This document shows positions 54,688 to 63,811 of a stretch of 64,000 bases of DNA, in pieces. Numbering within the stretch: position 1 is the first letter of the stretch; each line of letters begins with the position of its first letter. The notes under the pieces are model-generated. The model was not told the DNA's origin. It saw only the letters and a list, made by a program, of their open reading frames with translations, and searched no databases. This stretch comes from an uncultured Clostridia bacterium (GTDB taxonomy: Bacteria; Bacillota; Clostridia; TANB77; CAG-508). A program made the translations under genes and the position numbers. The DNA is taken from assembly GCA_947626885.1 (NCBI GenBank), contig CANQTX010000004.1, positions 26,425 to 90,424 on the forward strand, in the 5' to 3' direction.

Positions 54688-55557
54688 ATGGGAGGTAAGA
54701 TGTTGGTTGATATAAAAGAAGAGATACAGGGATTAGGGAAAACCGTTCAAGAAGTAAAAAGCAATTTAACAGCTTGGAATAGAATTCAAATTGCTAGAAA
54801 TCCTGAAAGGCCTACAGCTTTGGATTATATTACTATTATTTTTGATGAATTTATTGAACTTCATGGAGATAGAATGTTTAAAGATGATAAAGCTATGGTA
54901 TGTGGTCTAGCAAAAATAGACAATCAAAATTATACAATTATAGCCGAACAAAAAGGAAGAAATACCAAGGAAAATATTGAAAGAAATTTTGGTATGCCAA
55001 ATCCTGAAAGTTATCGAAAAGGTATACGATTTATGAAACAGGCGGAGAAATTTCACAGACCGATTATTACATTTATTGATACAAAAGGTGCCTATCCTGG
55101 TATTGGTGCTGAGGAAAGAGGACAGGGAGAGGCCATTGCCAAAAGCATGATGGAAATGGCAAATTTAAAGGTACCTATTATTGTTATTGTTATTGGAGAA
55201 GGCTCAAGCGGTGGTGCTTTGGCAATTGGTGTTGGAGATAAAGTTTTTATGCTTGAAAACGCTATTTACGCTATTCTTTCTCCAGAAGGTTATGCTAGTA
55301 TTTTATGGAAGGATAGTAGTAAGGTAAAAGAAGCAGCAGAAAAGATGAAATTAACTGCTGAAGACTTATATGATTTTCATATTATTGATGGTATTATTAA
55401 AGAACCAATAGGAGGAGCGCAATATGATAAAAATTTTGTAGCCAAGGAAATCAAAAAAGTAATTTTGAAAAGCACGAGTGAGTTAAAGCAAAAAAATGAA
55501 GATTTACTCATTGCTGAACGATATGATAAGTATAGAAATATAGGTGTATATAAATGA
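54688..55557 (+). CDS. accA: Acetyl-CoA carboxylase carboxyltransferase alpha
   Basis: AWNRIQIARNPERPTALDYI, ELHGDR, TFIDTKGAYPGIGAEERGQGEAIA. Confidence 0.96.
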   Translation: MGGKMLVDIKEEIQGLGKTVQEVKSNLTAWNRIQIARNPERPTALDYITIIFDEFIELHGDRMFKDDKAMVCGLAKIDNQNYTIIAEQKGRNTKENIERNFGMPNPESYRKGIRFMKQAEKFHRPIITFIDTKGAYPGIGAEERGQGEAIAKSMMEMANLKVPIIVIVIGEGSSGGALAIGVGDKVFMLENAIYAILSPEGYASILWKDSSKVKEAAEKMKLTAEDLYDFHIIDGIIKEPIGGAQYDKNFVAKEIKKVILKSTSELKQKNEDLLIAERYDKYRNIGVYK

Positions 55558-55596
55558 TATCGTAAGAAATAAAAAATAGAAAGAAAGGGGAAAAAA

Positions 55597-56367
55597 ATGA
55601 TTTTAAAAGGAAAAACAATACTAATCATGGGTATTAGAAATAAGTGGAGTATTGCTTATGGTGTTGCAAAATCTGCTTATCATCAGGGAGCAAAATTAAT
55701 TTTTACATTTATGGGAGAAGAAAATAGAGAAAAAATAGAAGAGTTAATTTCTGAATTTGGAAATGCAAAAGCATATGCATGCGATGCTTCTAAAGATGAA
55801 GAGTTAGTAGTGTTATTTTCTACTATTAAAAAGGAATATGGAAAAATTGATGGTATATTACATAGTATTGCACATGCCAATACAGAGGATTTAAGAAATG
55901 ATTTTATTAATACTAGTAAAGAAGGATTTGCACATGCCAATGATGTAAGTGCCTATTCTTTAGTTGCTGTTGCTAGAATAGCACGAGATTTAACAGTATT
56001 GAATGAAAATGCTAGTCTTGTTGCACTAACATATTATGGTTCTACTAAGGTTTTGGCAGGATATAATGTTATGGGTGTTGCTAAAGCGGCTTTAGAATGT
56101 AGCATTCGCTATTTAGCAGATAATTTAGGACCAATGGGAATACGTGTTAATGCTATATCTGCAGGTCCTATCAAAACACTTTCTGCTAAAGGAATTAAAG
56201 ATTTTAATACTATATTAGATGTGATTGAAGAAAAAGCACCTTTAAGAAGAAATGTAACAACAAGCGAAGTGGGAGATTCTGTTGCATTTTTGCTAAGTAA
56301 TATGGCTAGTGCTATTACTGGTCAAATTATTTATGCTGATAATGGTTATAACATCATGGGAATTTAA
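55597..56367 (+). CDS. fabI: Enoyl-ACP reductase (NADH)
   Basis: ILIMGIRNKWSIAYGVAKSAYHQGA, catalytic YN…K region, ISAGPIKTLSAKGI. Confidence 0.94.
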   Translation: MILKGKTILIMGIRNKWSIAYGVAKSAYHQGAKLIFTFMGEENREKIEELISEFGNAKAYACDASKDEELVVLFSTIKKEYGKIDGILHSIAHANTEDLRNDFINTSKEGFAHANDVSAYSLVAVARIARDLTVLNENASLVALTYYGSTKVLAGYNVMGVAKAALECSIRYLADNLGPMGIRVNAISAGPIKTLSAKGIKDFNTILDVIEEKAPLRRNVTTSEVGDSVAFLLSNMASAITGQIIYADNGYNIMGI

Positions 56368-56516
56368 TAAGGTGAATATTAATTAAACTAGCATTATTGC
56401 TACAAATGAGAAGTAGATATAATGCTAATTTTTATACTAGTTATCTAGTGTAACAAACCACTTAATATATTATACTAAAACAGTAAATATAATATGTGGA
56501 ATGAAAGGAGAAAATA

Positions 56517-57602
56517 ATGAAGTTACCAGAGTTGAAGATAGGGGAATTAGTAGCAAAGTTGCCAATTATACAAGGGGGTATGGGGATAGGAATATCTCGT
56601 TCAAAATTAGCTGGAAATGTTGCAAAAGAAGGGGGAGTAGGAATTATTTCTACAGCACAAATAGGATTTGATGAACCAGATTTTGAAGCAAATCCATTAG
56701 ATGCTAATTTAAGATCTTTAGCCAAACACATTAAAAAGGCAAAGGAAATTAGTAAAGGTAATGGTATTGTTGGTATTAATATTATGAGTGTTACAAATTA
56801 TTATAAAGAACATGTTCAACAAGCAATTGAAAGTGGAATTGATTTAATTATTTCAGGAGCGGGACTTCCCAAAGAATTGCCTAAATTAGTGGAGGGGACA
56901 CAGGTAAAAATAGCACCTATTATTTCTTCCGCAAGAGGTGCTAAATTGATGATTCAATTATGGGCAAAACACAATCACATTCCTGATATGATTGTAGTAG
57001 AAGGACCTGAAGCAGGAGGACATTTAGGATTCTCAAGAGAACAATTGAAACAAGAACATAATAATATTTATGAAATTGTTTCGGAAGTAGTAGAAACTGT
57101 AGAAACATTTGAAATAGCATTTAGAAAAAAAATTCCTGTTATTGCTGCTGGTGGTATTTTTACTGGTAAAGATATTGTTAAAGCTTTGGCATCAGGTGCC
57201 TCAGGTGTTCAAATGGCAACAAGATTTGTTGCCACAAAAGAGTGTGATGCGGATGAAAGATATAAAGAAGCGTATATTAAAGCATCAAAAGAAGAAATTG
57301 AAATTGTTCAAAGCCCGGTGGGAATGCCTGGAAGAGCTATTAAGAACTCATTTTTAAAACATGTAGAGAAAAGAAAAGAACAAGGCATTATAGGAATAGA
57401 AGGAAAGTGTTTAGGTTGTATCAAAACTTGTCATCCTGAGAAAACGCCGTATTGTATTACAAGAGCCTTAATTAATGCCGTAAAAGGAGATATAGATAAT
57501 GCACTGGTCTTTGTAGGAAGTAATGTTGATAGAATTCATCAAGTGATAACTGTAAAAGAACTAATGCATGAATTAGTAGCAGAGGCAGAAAAAACAGAAT
57601 AA
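56517..57602 (+). CDS. Nitronate monooxygenase/FabK-like flavoprotein
   Basis: PIIQGGMGIGISRSKLAGNVAKEGGVGIIS, VEGPEAGGHLG, GASGVQMATRF; C-terminal CxxC region. Confidence 0.85.
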   Translation: MKLPELKIGELVAKLPIIQGGMGIGISRSKLAGNVAKEGGVGIISTAQIGFDEPDFEANPLDANLRSLAKHIKKAKEISKGNGIVGINIMSVTNYYKEHVQQAIESGIDLIISGAGLPKELPKLVEGTQVKIAPIISSARGAKLMIQLWAKHNHIPDMIVVEGPEAGGHLGFSREQLKQEHNNIYEIVSEVVETVETFEIAFRKKIPVIAAGGIFTGKDIVKALASGASGVQMATRFVATKECDADERYKEAYIKASKEEIEIVQSPVGMPGRAIKNSFLKHVEKRKEQGIIGIEGKCLGCIKTCHPEKTPYCITRALINAVKGDIDNALVFVGSNVDRIHQVITVKELMHELVAEAEKTE

Positions 57603-57635
57603 TAATTTCTAAAATAGTATTTTTGCATGTTAGTC

Positions 57636-57664
57636 TTGACAAACATTTCCATTCGCGCTATAAT
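57636..57664 (+). promoter_or_regulatory. Consensus sigma-A promoter of the DtxR-like gene
   Basis: TTGACA - 17 nt - TATAAT. Confidence 0.9.
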
Positions 57665-57683
57665 GTTAACCGAAGTTAACATT
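57662..57683. promoter_or_regulatory. Inverted-repeat operator candidate AATGTTAAC-CGAA-GTTAACATT
   Basis: Perfect 9-bp arms overlapping the -10 region. Confidence 0.8.
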
Positions 57684-57697
57684 AAGAAAGGAATTTC

Positions 57698-58159
57698 ATG
57701 ATAACAAAATCCCTAGAAGAATATATAAAAACAATGTATTTGTTAAAACAAAAAAAACACATTGTGAGAGTAACAGATATTGCTGAAAAAATGAATTGTA
57801 CCAAAGCCAGTGTGAATAAGGCATTAAAAATTCTAAAACAGGAAAATCTTGTGAATTATGAAACATATGGAAAGATTGAAATTACTGAAGAAGGAGAAAA
57901 ACTAGCAAGAAAAGTTTTAGAGGCATATGATATCATTTATTTATTTTTAACTGAAATATTAAAATTAGATATTGAAATTGCGGAAATAGAATCCAAAAAT
58001 ATAAAGATGTCTTTAAAAGATGAAACTTTAAATCAATTAGCAAAATATGTTCATAAAGAATTAGGATTATATGATTTAAATTGTGGGTATGATATTAATA
58101 ATACAAAATGCTTATCTTGTTTAAGAACAACTTCACGAAAGAAAAATGAATATTTTTAA
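57698..58159 (+). CDS. DtxR/MntR-family regulator with C-terminal Cys cluster
   Basis: SLEEYIKTMYLLKQKKHIVRVTDIAEKMNCTKASVNKALKILKQENLVNYETYGKIEIT; CGYDINNTKCLSCL tail. Confidence 0.82.
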   Translation: MITKSLEEYIKTMYLLKQKKHIVRVTDIAEKMNCTKASVNKALKILKQENLVNYETYGKIEITEEGEKLARKVLEAYDIIYLFLTEILKLDIEIAEIESKNIKMSLKDETLNQLAKYVHKELGLYDLNCGYDINNTKCLSCLRTTSRKKNEYF

Positions 58160-58220
58160 GACAAAAATCATTGTTTGGTATATGTTCCCTCAAAATAGTA
58201 ACTTCTATAGAATCAGTGAC

Positions 58221-58250
58221 GGTTTATAGATGACCTTTAACAATCTAAAT
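58221..58250 (+). promoter_or_regulatory. Leader motif copy C (upstream of iscS)
   Basis: GGTTTATAGATGACCTTTAACAATCTAAAT; TAGAT/ATCTA and GG/CC pairing. Confidence 0.6.
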
Positions 58251-58272
58251 TTAAAAAAAAGGAATTAAAAAA

Positions 58273-59458
58273 ATGAAAACAATTTATGTTGATAATGCTG
58301 CTACAACAAGGGTAGATGATGAAGTATTAAAAGAAATGATACCGTTTTTTTCTGAAAAATATGGTAATCCCTCTTCTATTTACTCATTAGGAAGAGATAC
58401 AAAAAAAGCTGTAGAAACGGCAAGAGAGAAAGTTGCTAAAGCAATTCATGCAAACCCAGATGAAATTTATTTTATGGGATGTGGTTCAGAAGCTGATAAT
58501 ACAGCTATTAAAGGTGTTGCGTATGCAAATCAAAAAAAGGGAAACCATATTATTACGAGTAAAATTGAGCATCCAGCTGTATTAGATACATGTAAAACTC
58601 TAGAAAAACAAGGTTTTGAAGTATCATATATTGATGTGGATGAAAAACGGATTTGTCAAATTAGATGAATTAGAGAAAGCCATTAAAGAAACAACCATTT
58701 TAATCTCTATTATGTATGCAAATAATGAGATTGGGACTATAGAACCAATAGAAAAAATTGGAACAATTGCAAAAAAGCATAATATTATCTTTCATACAGA
58801 TGCTGTACAGGCAATAGGATCTGTTGCAATTGATGTAACAAAGCTTCCAGTAGATTTATTATCTATGTCTAGTCATAAATTTCATGGACCAAAAGGTGTT
58901 GGTGCTTTATATGTTCGCAAGGGTATAAAATTTGACAAATTCATGAATGGTGGTCATCAAGAAAAAAATAAAAGAGCTGGAACAGAAAATGTTGCTGGAA
59001 TTGTTGGTATGGGTAAAGCTATTGAATTAGCATATGAAAACTTTGAACAGCACAAAAATGATTTAACCAAACTACGTGATTATTATTTTGAACAAGTTAC
59101 CAAAAAGATTCCTTATATCAAAATTAATGGTGACACAGAAAAAAGATTACCAGGAAATACCAATATTTCTTTTAGATTTATTGAAGGAGAAGGACTTTTG
59201 CTAAATCTAGATTTAAAAGGTATTTGTGCATCAAGTGGTAGTGCTTGTACTTCTGGTTCCCTAGATCCATCTCATGTGCTTTTAGCAATTGGTCTACCTC
59301 ATGAAATTGCACATGGTTCACTAAGAATTAGTTTTTCAAAATACAATACAAAAGAAGAGGTAGATATTATTGTAAATAGTTTGGTAGAAATAGTACAAAA
59401 ATTAAGAGACATGTCACCATTGTATGAAAAATTTATAGAAGAAGGAGGAAATCAATAA
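58273..59458 (+). CDS. iscS: Cysteine desulfurase, split by +1 frameshift at 58648
   Basis: [15 protein letters not shown] in frame 0 (58273-58668); +1 frame: [33 protein letters not shown] … [10 protein letters not shown] … SGSACTSGS. Confidence 0.93.
58645..58651 (+). other. Putative +1 frameshift site AAA-C-GGA (in-frame CGG 58648-58650)
   Basis: GAT GAA AAA CGG ATT; skipping C gives [13 protein letters not shown]. Confidence 0.8.
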
Positions 59459-59904
59459 TGGACTATTCAGAAAAAGTCGTGGATCATTATACGAATCCAA
59501 GAAATGTTGGAAAAATAGAAAATGCATCAGGTGTAGGAGAAGTAGGAAATCCTGTATGTGGCGATATTATGAAGATGTTTTTAAAAATTGAAAATGGTAT
59601 TATTACAGATGTAAAGTTTAAAACTTTTGGATGTGGTGCTGCCATTGCTACAAGTAGTGTATCAACAGAAATGATAAAAGGAAAAACAGTGGAAGAAGCC
59701 TTGGCTCTAACCAATCAAGAAGTAGTTCAAGCTTTAGATGGATTACCACCAGTTAAGTTACATTGTTCTGTTTTAGCAGAAGAAGCAATTCATGAGGCTA
59801 TTGCAGACTATTATAGAAAAGAAGGCAAGTTAACAGAACAAGAAATAAAAGAAAAATGCCATTTAACTGAACATGAATGTGAACACTGTCATAATGGGCA
59901 ATAA
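59458..59904 (+). CDS. iscU: Fe-S cluster scaffold IscU/NifU-like
   Basis: VVDHYTNPRNVGKIENASGVGEVGNPVCGDIM, TFGCGAAIATSS, LPPVKLHCSVLAEEA. Confidence 0.95.
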   Translation: MDYSEKVVDHYTNPRNVGKIENASGVGEVGNPVCGDIMKMFLKIENGIITDVKFKTFGCGAAIATSSVSTEMIKGKTVEEALALTNQEVVQALDGLPPVKLHCSVLAEEAIHEAIADYYRKEGKLTEQEIKEKCHLTEHECEHCHNGQ

Positions 59905-59938
59905 ATGACATTTCATTTTAAAATAGTAACCAAATGAA

Positions 59939-59970
59939 ATCACTTAGAATACCATATTCTAGGTGATTTT
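59939..59970 (+). terminator. Terminator-like hairpin just before the patatin-like start codon
   Basis: ATCACTTAGAATA-CCA-TATTCTAGGTGAT followed by TTTT. Confidence 0.7.
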
Positions 59971-59971
59971 T

Positions 59972-60844
59972 ATGAAATGGGGATTGTGTTTAGCAGGTGG
60001 AGGAGTAAAGGGAATGGCACATATAGGTGCAATAAAAGCGTTAGAAGAAGCAAATATAAAGTTTCATTGTGTATCAGGAACATCTTCAGGAAGTATTGTT
60101 GCTACATTATATGCTTGTGGATATACAACGGACGAAATGTATCAAATATTTATAAAACATGCTAAACAAATAAAATATGTAGATTTAAAAAATATTAAAA
60201 AATTTATTGTTCATCTTTCCAATGGAGTATTGAAAATTGATGGGTTGAATAGTGGAGAGATAATATATCAATTAATTCATCAATATTGTGGCAAAAAAGG
60301 AATTACCAATATTCATCAAGTAAAAATGCCTCTTCTTATTCCTTCTGTTAATCTTTGTGATGAAAAACTATATATTTTCTATTCTCAAAAAAACGAAAAT
60401 TTTAAATGTCCAAAAAATATAAAATACATTACTGATATTGATATTGCAACAGCGGTGCAAGCAAGTTGTAGTTATCCAGGAATTTTTTCTCCTTGTGATA
60501 AATATCAAGACACACTTTTGATTGACGGAGGAATTGAAGAAAATGTTCCTTGGAGAGAAATGAAACGTGTAGGTGTAGATAAAGTTTTAAGCATTGTGTT
60601 TTCTGATGAAATTACGCAAAAATGTTGTCATAGTATGATAGGAATTGTTCATAAATCTTTTGAAATTTTATGTCATGAACTTGCAAAGTATGAGTGGGAT
60701 GGAACGGATTATTTATTAGAAGTGAAACATAAAAATATAGGACTCTTAAATACAAAAAATATGAAGGAGTTGTATCAAGAAGGATATAAGCAGATGAAGC
60801 AATATATTATTGATAATCAATTAAATGATAAGATATTGATATGA
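59972..60844 (+). CDS. Patatin-like phospholipase (RssA-type)
   Basis: GLCLAGGGVKGMAHIGAIKAL, GTSSGSIVA, DGGIEENVP. Confidence 0.9.
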   Translation: MKWGLCLAGGGVKGMAHIGAIKALEEANIKFHCVSGTSSGSIVATLYACGYTTDEMYQIFIKHAKQIKYVDLKNIKKFIVHLSNGVLKIDGLNSGEIIYQLIHQYCGKKGITNIHQVKMPLLIPSVNLCDEKLYIFYSQKNENFKCPKNIKYITDIDIATAVQASCSYPGIFSPCDKYQDTLLIDGGIEENVPWREMKRVGVDKVLSIVFSDEITQKCCHSMIGIVHKSFEILCHELAKYEWDGTDYLLEVKHKNIGLLNTKNMKELYQEGYKQMKQYIIDNQLNDKILI

Positions 60845-60934
60845 GTTTGAAATATATTTGACAAAATAGCATTTCTTATGTTTTAATAATGCTAATATAT
60901 TGAAAAATATTTTGTAAAAAGATAATGAGATAAA

Positions 60935-61642
60935 ATGAAAAAAATTAGAAAAGATTTAGAAGAATTAAAAGATGAACAATATGCAAAATGGAATGAGAAG
61001 TTTTGTCCAGATACGAATAAAAAAATTTTAGGTATTCGCATTCCAAAACTTAGAAAATTAGCAAAGAATTTATTGAAAACCTATAATATCACAGAGATAT
61101 TAGAAGAAATACAGGATGAATATTTAGAAGAAGTAATTTTACAAGGTTTTGTAATTGGTTATGCTGATATTTTATTAGTTGATAAAATCCCTTTTATCGA
61201 GAAGTTTCTTCCTAAAATCGATAGTTGGGCAATAACGGATTCTTTTGTTCCAACATTAAACGTAAAAGAAGAAGACCTGCATTTTTTTTGGAAATTTATT
61301 TTACCTTATACACAATCTGATAAAGAATTTTTAGTGCGTTTTTCTGTTGTTTGTATGTTAGATTATTATATAACAGAGGAATATGTAGATGATGTTCTTC
61401 ATGTTTTGGATAGTATTACACATAATGGTTACTATGCAAAAATGAGTGTTGCATGGACTTTAGCAGAAATAGGGGCAAAATTTAATAATAAAGCAATGCT
61501 GTATTTATCTAATAAAAATCATTTAGATACATTTACTTATCATAAAACTTTGCAAAAAATGATAGAATCATATCGAATATCAGCTGATCAAAAAGAAATT
61601 CTAAGACAACTCAAAAGAAAATCAAAGAAAAAAATTGTATAA
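60935..61642 (+). CDS. AlkD-like DNA alkylation repair protein
   Basis: KFCPDTNKKILGIRIPKLRKLAKNL, SWAITDSF, HEAT-like repeats. Confidence 0.8.
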   Translation: MKKIRKDLEELKDEQYAKWNEKFCPDTNKKILGIRIPKLRKLAKNLLKTYNITEILEEIQDEYLEEVILQGFVIGYADILLVDKIPFIEKFLPKIDSWAITDSFVPTLNVKEEDLHFFWKFILPYTQSDKEFLVRFSVVCMLDYYITEEYVDDVLHVLDSITHNGYYAKMSVAWTLAEIGAKFNNKAMLYLSNKNHLDTFTYHKTLQKMIESYRISADQKEILRQLKRKSKKKIV

Positions 61643-61691
61643 ATATTTTATTTATGATATACTAAAAAACAAATATAAATAGGAGTAGAAG

Positions 61692-62672
61692 ATGATTGAA
61701 AACGTAAAATTTTACATATTATTATTTTTTACCTATTCTTTTTTAGGATGGCTCATGGAATCTGTAGGTGGAATATTTAAAGTAAAAAAATTTGTTAATA
61801 GAGGTTTCCTTATTGGGCCGTATTGCCCAGTGTATGGTACAGGAGTTATTCTTATTACTTTACTATTAGATAAATATAAAAATGACGTTCCTGCATTATT
61901 TTTACTATCAACTGTTATATGTGGTACTTTAGAATATGCAACAAGTTTTTTTATGGAAAAATGGTTTAATGCTCGATGGTGGGATTATCATAATCGAAAA
62001 TTTAATATTAATGGGCGAATTTGTTTAGAAACATTAATACCATTTGGATTAGCAGGAACCGCCATTATTTGTTTGATCAATCCATTTTTTATATGTTTAT
62101 TTCATAAAATACCGGAAACAATAGTAACAGGTGTGGTATGTGGATTAGTTGCTGTTTTTCTAGTTGATATGATTGTGTCTTTTTGCATTATTTCTAGTTT
62201 TAAACATGTAACTTATGAAAGTGCTGATAATACAGAGGAAATATCTGAAAAGGTACGAGAAAAAACAGAGGATATGTTAATGAAGGCAGAGTCTGATGCT
62301 ATGATATTTTCTAGAAAAATAAAAGTAAGAGGATTAAAATTTGAAAGAAAGTTAAAATACACAAGAAAAAAAGCAGTTTCATTATTAAAAGAGTCTCAGA
62401 GTACATTTGTACAAAAAGTATCTAAGGGTATAGAAGCAGATAGAATGAAAATGAGAAATGCAAAAGAAGTATTAGAATTAAGACAAAAACAAAAGCTAGA
62501 AAATTTTGATAATAAATTAAATGATTTAAGAAAATCTTCTGAAGAATTTACAAAATATGTACGAGAAAAATTTCAAAATCATTCTTTGTTGAAAAGCAGA
62601 TTAATGGAAGCGTTTCCCAATTTAGAAGTAATGATACATAAAAAGAAACAAAAGAAAAATAATGAAAAATGA
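61692..62672 (+). CDS. Membrane protein of the putative ABC-transporter type IV (DUF1113-like) family with coiled-coil tail
   Basis: YSFLGWLMESVGGIFKVKKFVNRGFLIGPYCPVYGTGVI, then charged helical C-terminus. Confidence 0.7.
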   Translation: MIENVKFYILLFFTYSFLGWLMESVGGIFKVKKFVNRGFLIGPYCPVYGTGVILITLLLDKYKNDVPALFLLSTVICGTLEYATSFFMEKWFNARWWDYHNRKFNINGRICLETLIPFGLAGTAIICLINPFFICLFHKIPETIVTGVVCGLVAVFLVDMIVSFCIISSFKHVTYESADNTEEISEKVREKTEDMLMKAESDAMIFSRKIKVRGLKFERKLKYTRKKAVSLLKESQSTFVQKVSKGIEADRMKMRNAKEVLELRQKQKLENFDNKLNDLRKSSEEFTKYVREKFQNHSLLKSRLMEAFPNLEVMIHKKKQKKNNEK

Positions 62673-62722
62673 AATATGTAAAAATACAATGAAGTTGTGA
62701 ATTCAAAAGTAGGAGGAAGTTT

Positions 62723-63211
62723 ATGAGTATTGTGTCTGATGAAGTATATGTGAGTTTAATATGTAATGGAGAATTTGATGCAATTCCTGGGATTCCGATA
62801 GGAGAATTATTTGAGTCTTTTTTTGATAATATCAATTACAATGTTTTAAAACAAAATTCCGAAACTTTTGTTGATTTTACGGGAGAAGCTATTTGTAACA
62901 ATCAACCTTGTATTGTATTAATTCGATTTAAAGTAGATGAAATGGTAGAAGAGTTTGAAATTATTGGTGTAAAAGTAGATGATACGGTTTTAAATGAGGA
63001 TGAGACATTGGATTTACTAGAAGATATAGCATTTGCGAATGGTACAATAATTGAAGAGGAATATTATGATGAATGTGAGCATGATTGTCAACATTGTAAT
63101 TTTGGAGATGACAATTCTTCTATAAAAGATGATGATATGGAAAATTTTAATGAAAATGAAGAAAATAAAAAAGATGATTCTCCTCATGAAAATGATGATG
63201 AAAAGAAATAA
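62723..63211 (+). CDS. Hypothetical acidic protein
   Basis: 162-aa ORF with RBS; Asp/Glu/Asn-rich C-terminus containing CEHDCQHC. Confidence 0.6.
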   Translation: MSIVSDEVYVSLICNGEFDAIPGIPIGELFESFFDNINYNVLKQNSETFVDFTGEAICNNQPCIVLIRFKVDEMVEEFEIIGVKVDDTVLNEDETLDLLEDIAFANGTIIEEEYYDECEHDCQHCNFGDDNSSIKDDDMENFNENEENKKDDSPHENDDEKK

Positions 63212-63292
63212 ATAAAAAGGATAAAAATTGTTCACATAAATAACATTTCTTCAATATTATATATAAACCGCTATATATAGGAGGAAGAAGAA

Positions 63293-63448
63293 ATGTTTTT
63301 TTGTAAATTTAAAAAGTTAATTGCAGGTATTTTAATAGGATTTGGAATAGGTACACTTTTGGTTTTATTTTTACCTCCTGTTGTATGGATATGTATTATA
63401 GGATTTGGCATGTTGGTAGGCGGTATAAAATTTTTATTGGGTAAATAG
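63293..63448 (+). CDS. Small membrane protein (51 aa, absent from ORF track)
   Basis: AGGAGG before ATG; MFFCKFKKLIAGILIGFGIGTLLVLFLPPVVWICIIGFGMLVGGIKFLLGK*. Confidence 0.65.
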   Translation: MFFCKFKKLIAGILIGFGIGTLLVLFLPPVVWICIIGFGMLVGGIKFLLGK

Positions 63449-63459
63449 GAGGGAAAAAT

Positions 63460-63537
63460 ATGACAATCGTAGTAAAAAAAGTTCCAAAATGTTTAAGAGG
63501 AATTGTAAAATTTATTTTTGGTATGAAAAATACATAA
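63460..63537 (+). CDS. spoVM: SpoVM-like micropeptide (25 aa, absent from ORF track)
   Basis: MTIVVKKVPKCLRGIVKFIFGMKNT* resembles B. subtilis SpoVM (MKFYTIKLPKFLGGIVRAMLGSFRKD); GGAGGG upstream; adjacent to rpmB as in Bacillus. Confidence 0.75.
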   Translation: MTIVVKKVPKCLRGIVKFIFGMKNT

Positions 63538-63546
63538 AATAATAAA

Positions 63547-63584
63547 CAAAAAATGCTTAACATTATATTTGTTAAGCATTTTTA
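63547..63584. terminator. Bidirectional terminator between spoVM-like and rpmB
   Basis: AAAAAATGCTTAAC…GTTAAGCATTTTT. Confidence 0.85.
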
Positions 63585-63610
63585 CTAGTAACAATTTTCT
63601 GTTAAAATCA

Positions 63611-63811
63611 TTAAACAGCTCTTTTAACTTTTCCAGAACGTAAGCATTTGGAACATACAGATACTTTTTTTACTTCTCCGTTAATAATCGCTTTTACATT
63701 TCTTAAATTTGGTTTTACAGGTCTAGTCGTTCTTTTACTGATGTGGGAACGTGTAATACTAAGTTGTTTTCCAAAAGTTGTTTCTTTTCCACAAATTGCA
63801 CATTTTGCCAT
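63611..63811 (-). CDS. rpmB: Ribosomal protein L28
   Basis: AKCAICGKETTFGKQLSITRSHISKRTTRPVKPNLRNVKA. Confidence 0.97.
   Translation of the reverse strand: MAKCAICGKETTFGKQLSITRSHISKRTTRPVKPNLRNVKAIINGEVKKVSVCSKCLRSGKVKRAV

Noticed and set aside
58616-59458. Second ORF of iscS as a separate gene with its own start
   Set aside because: It is the C-terminal part of the same cysteine desulfurase in the +1 frame. The [11 protein letters not shown] start is an artefact of the shifted frame.
47381-59458. fabH and iscS as simple pseudogenes
   Set aside because: Both sit in intact core operons, show no other damage, and share the same rare junction as the third gene. Decay would not choose CGG each time.
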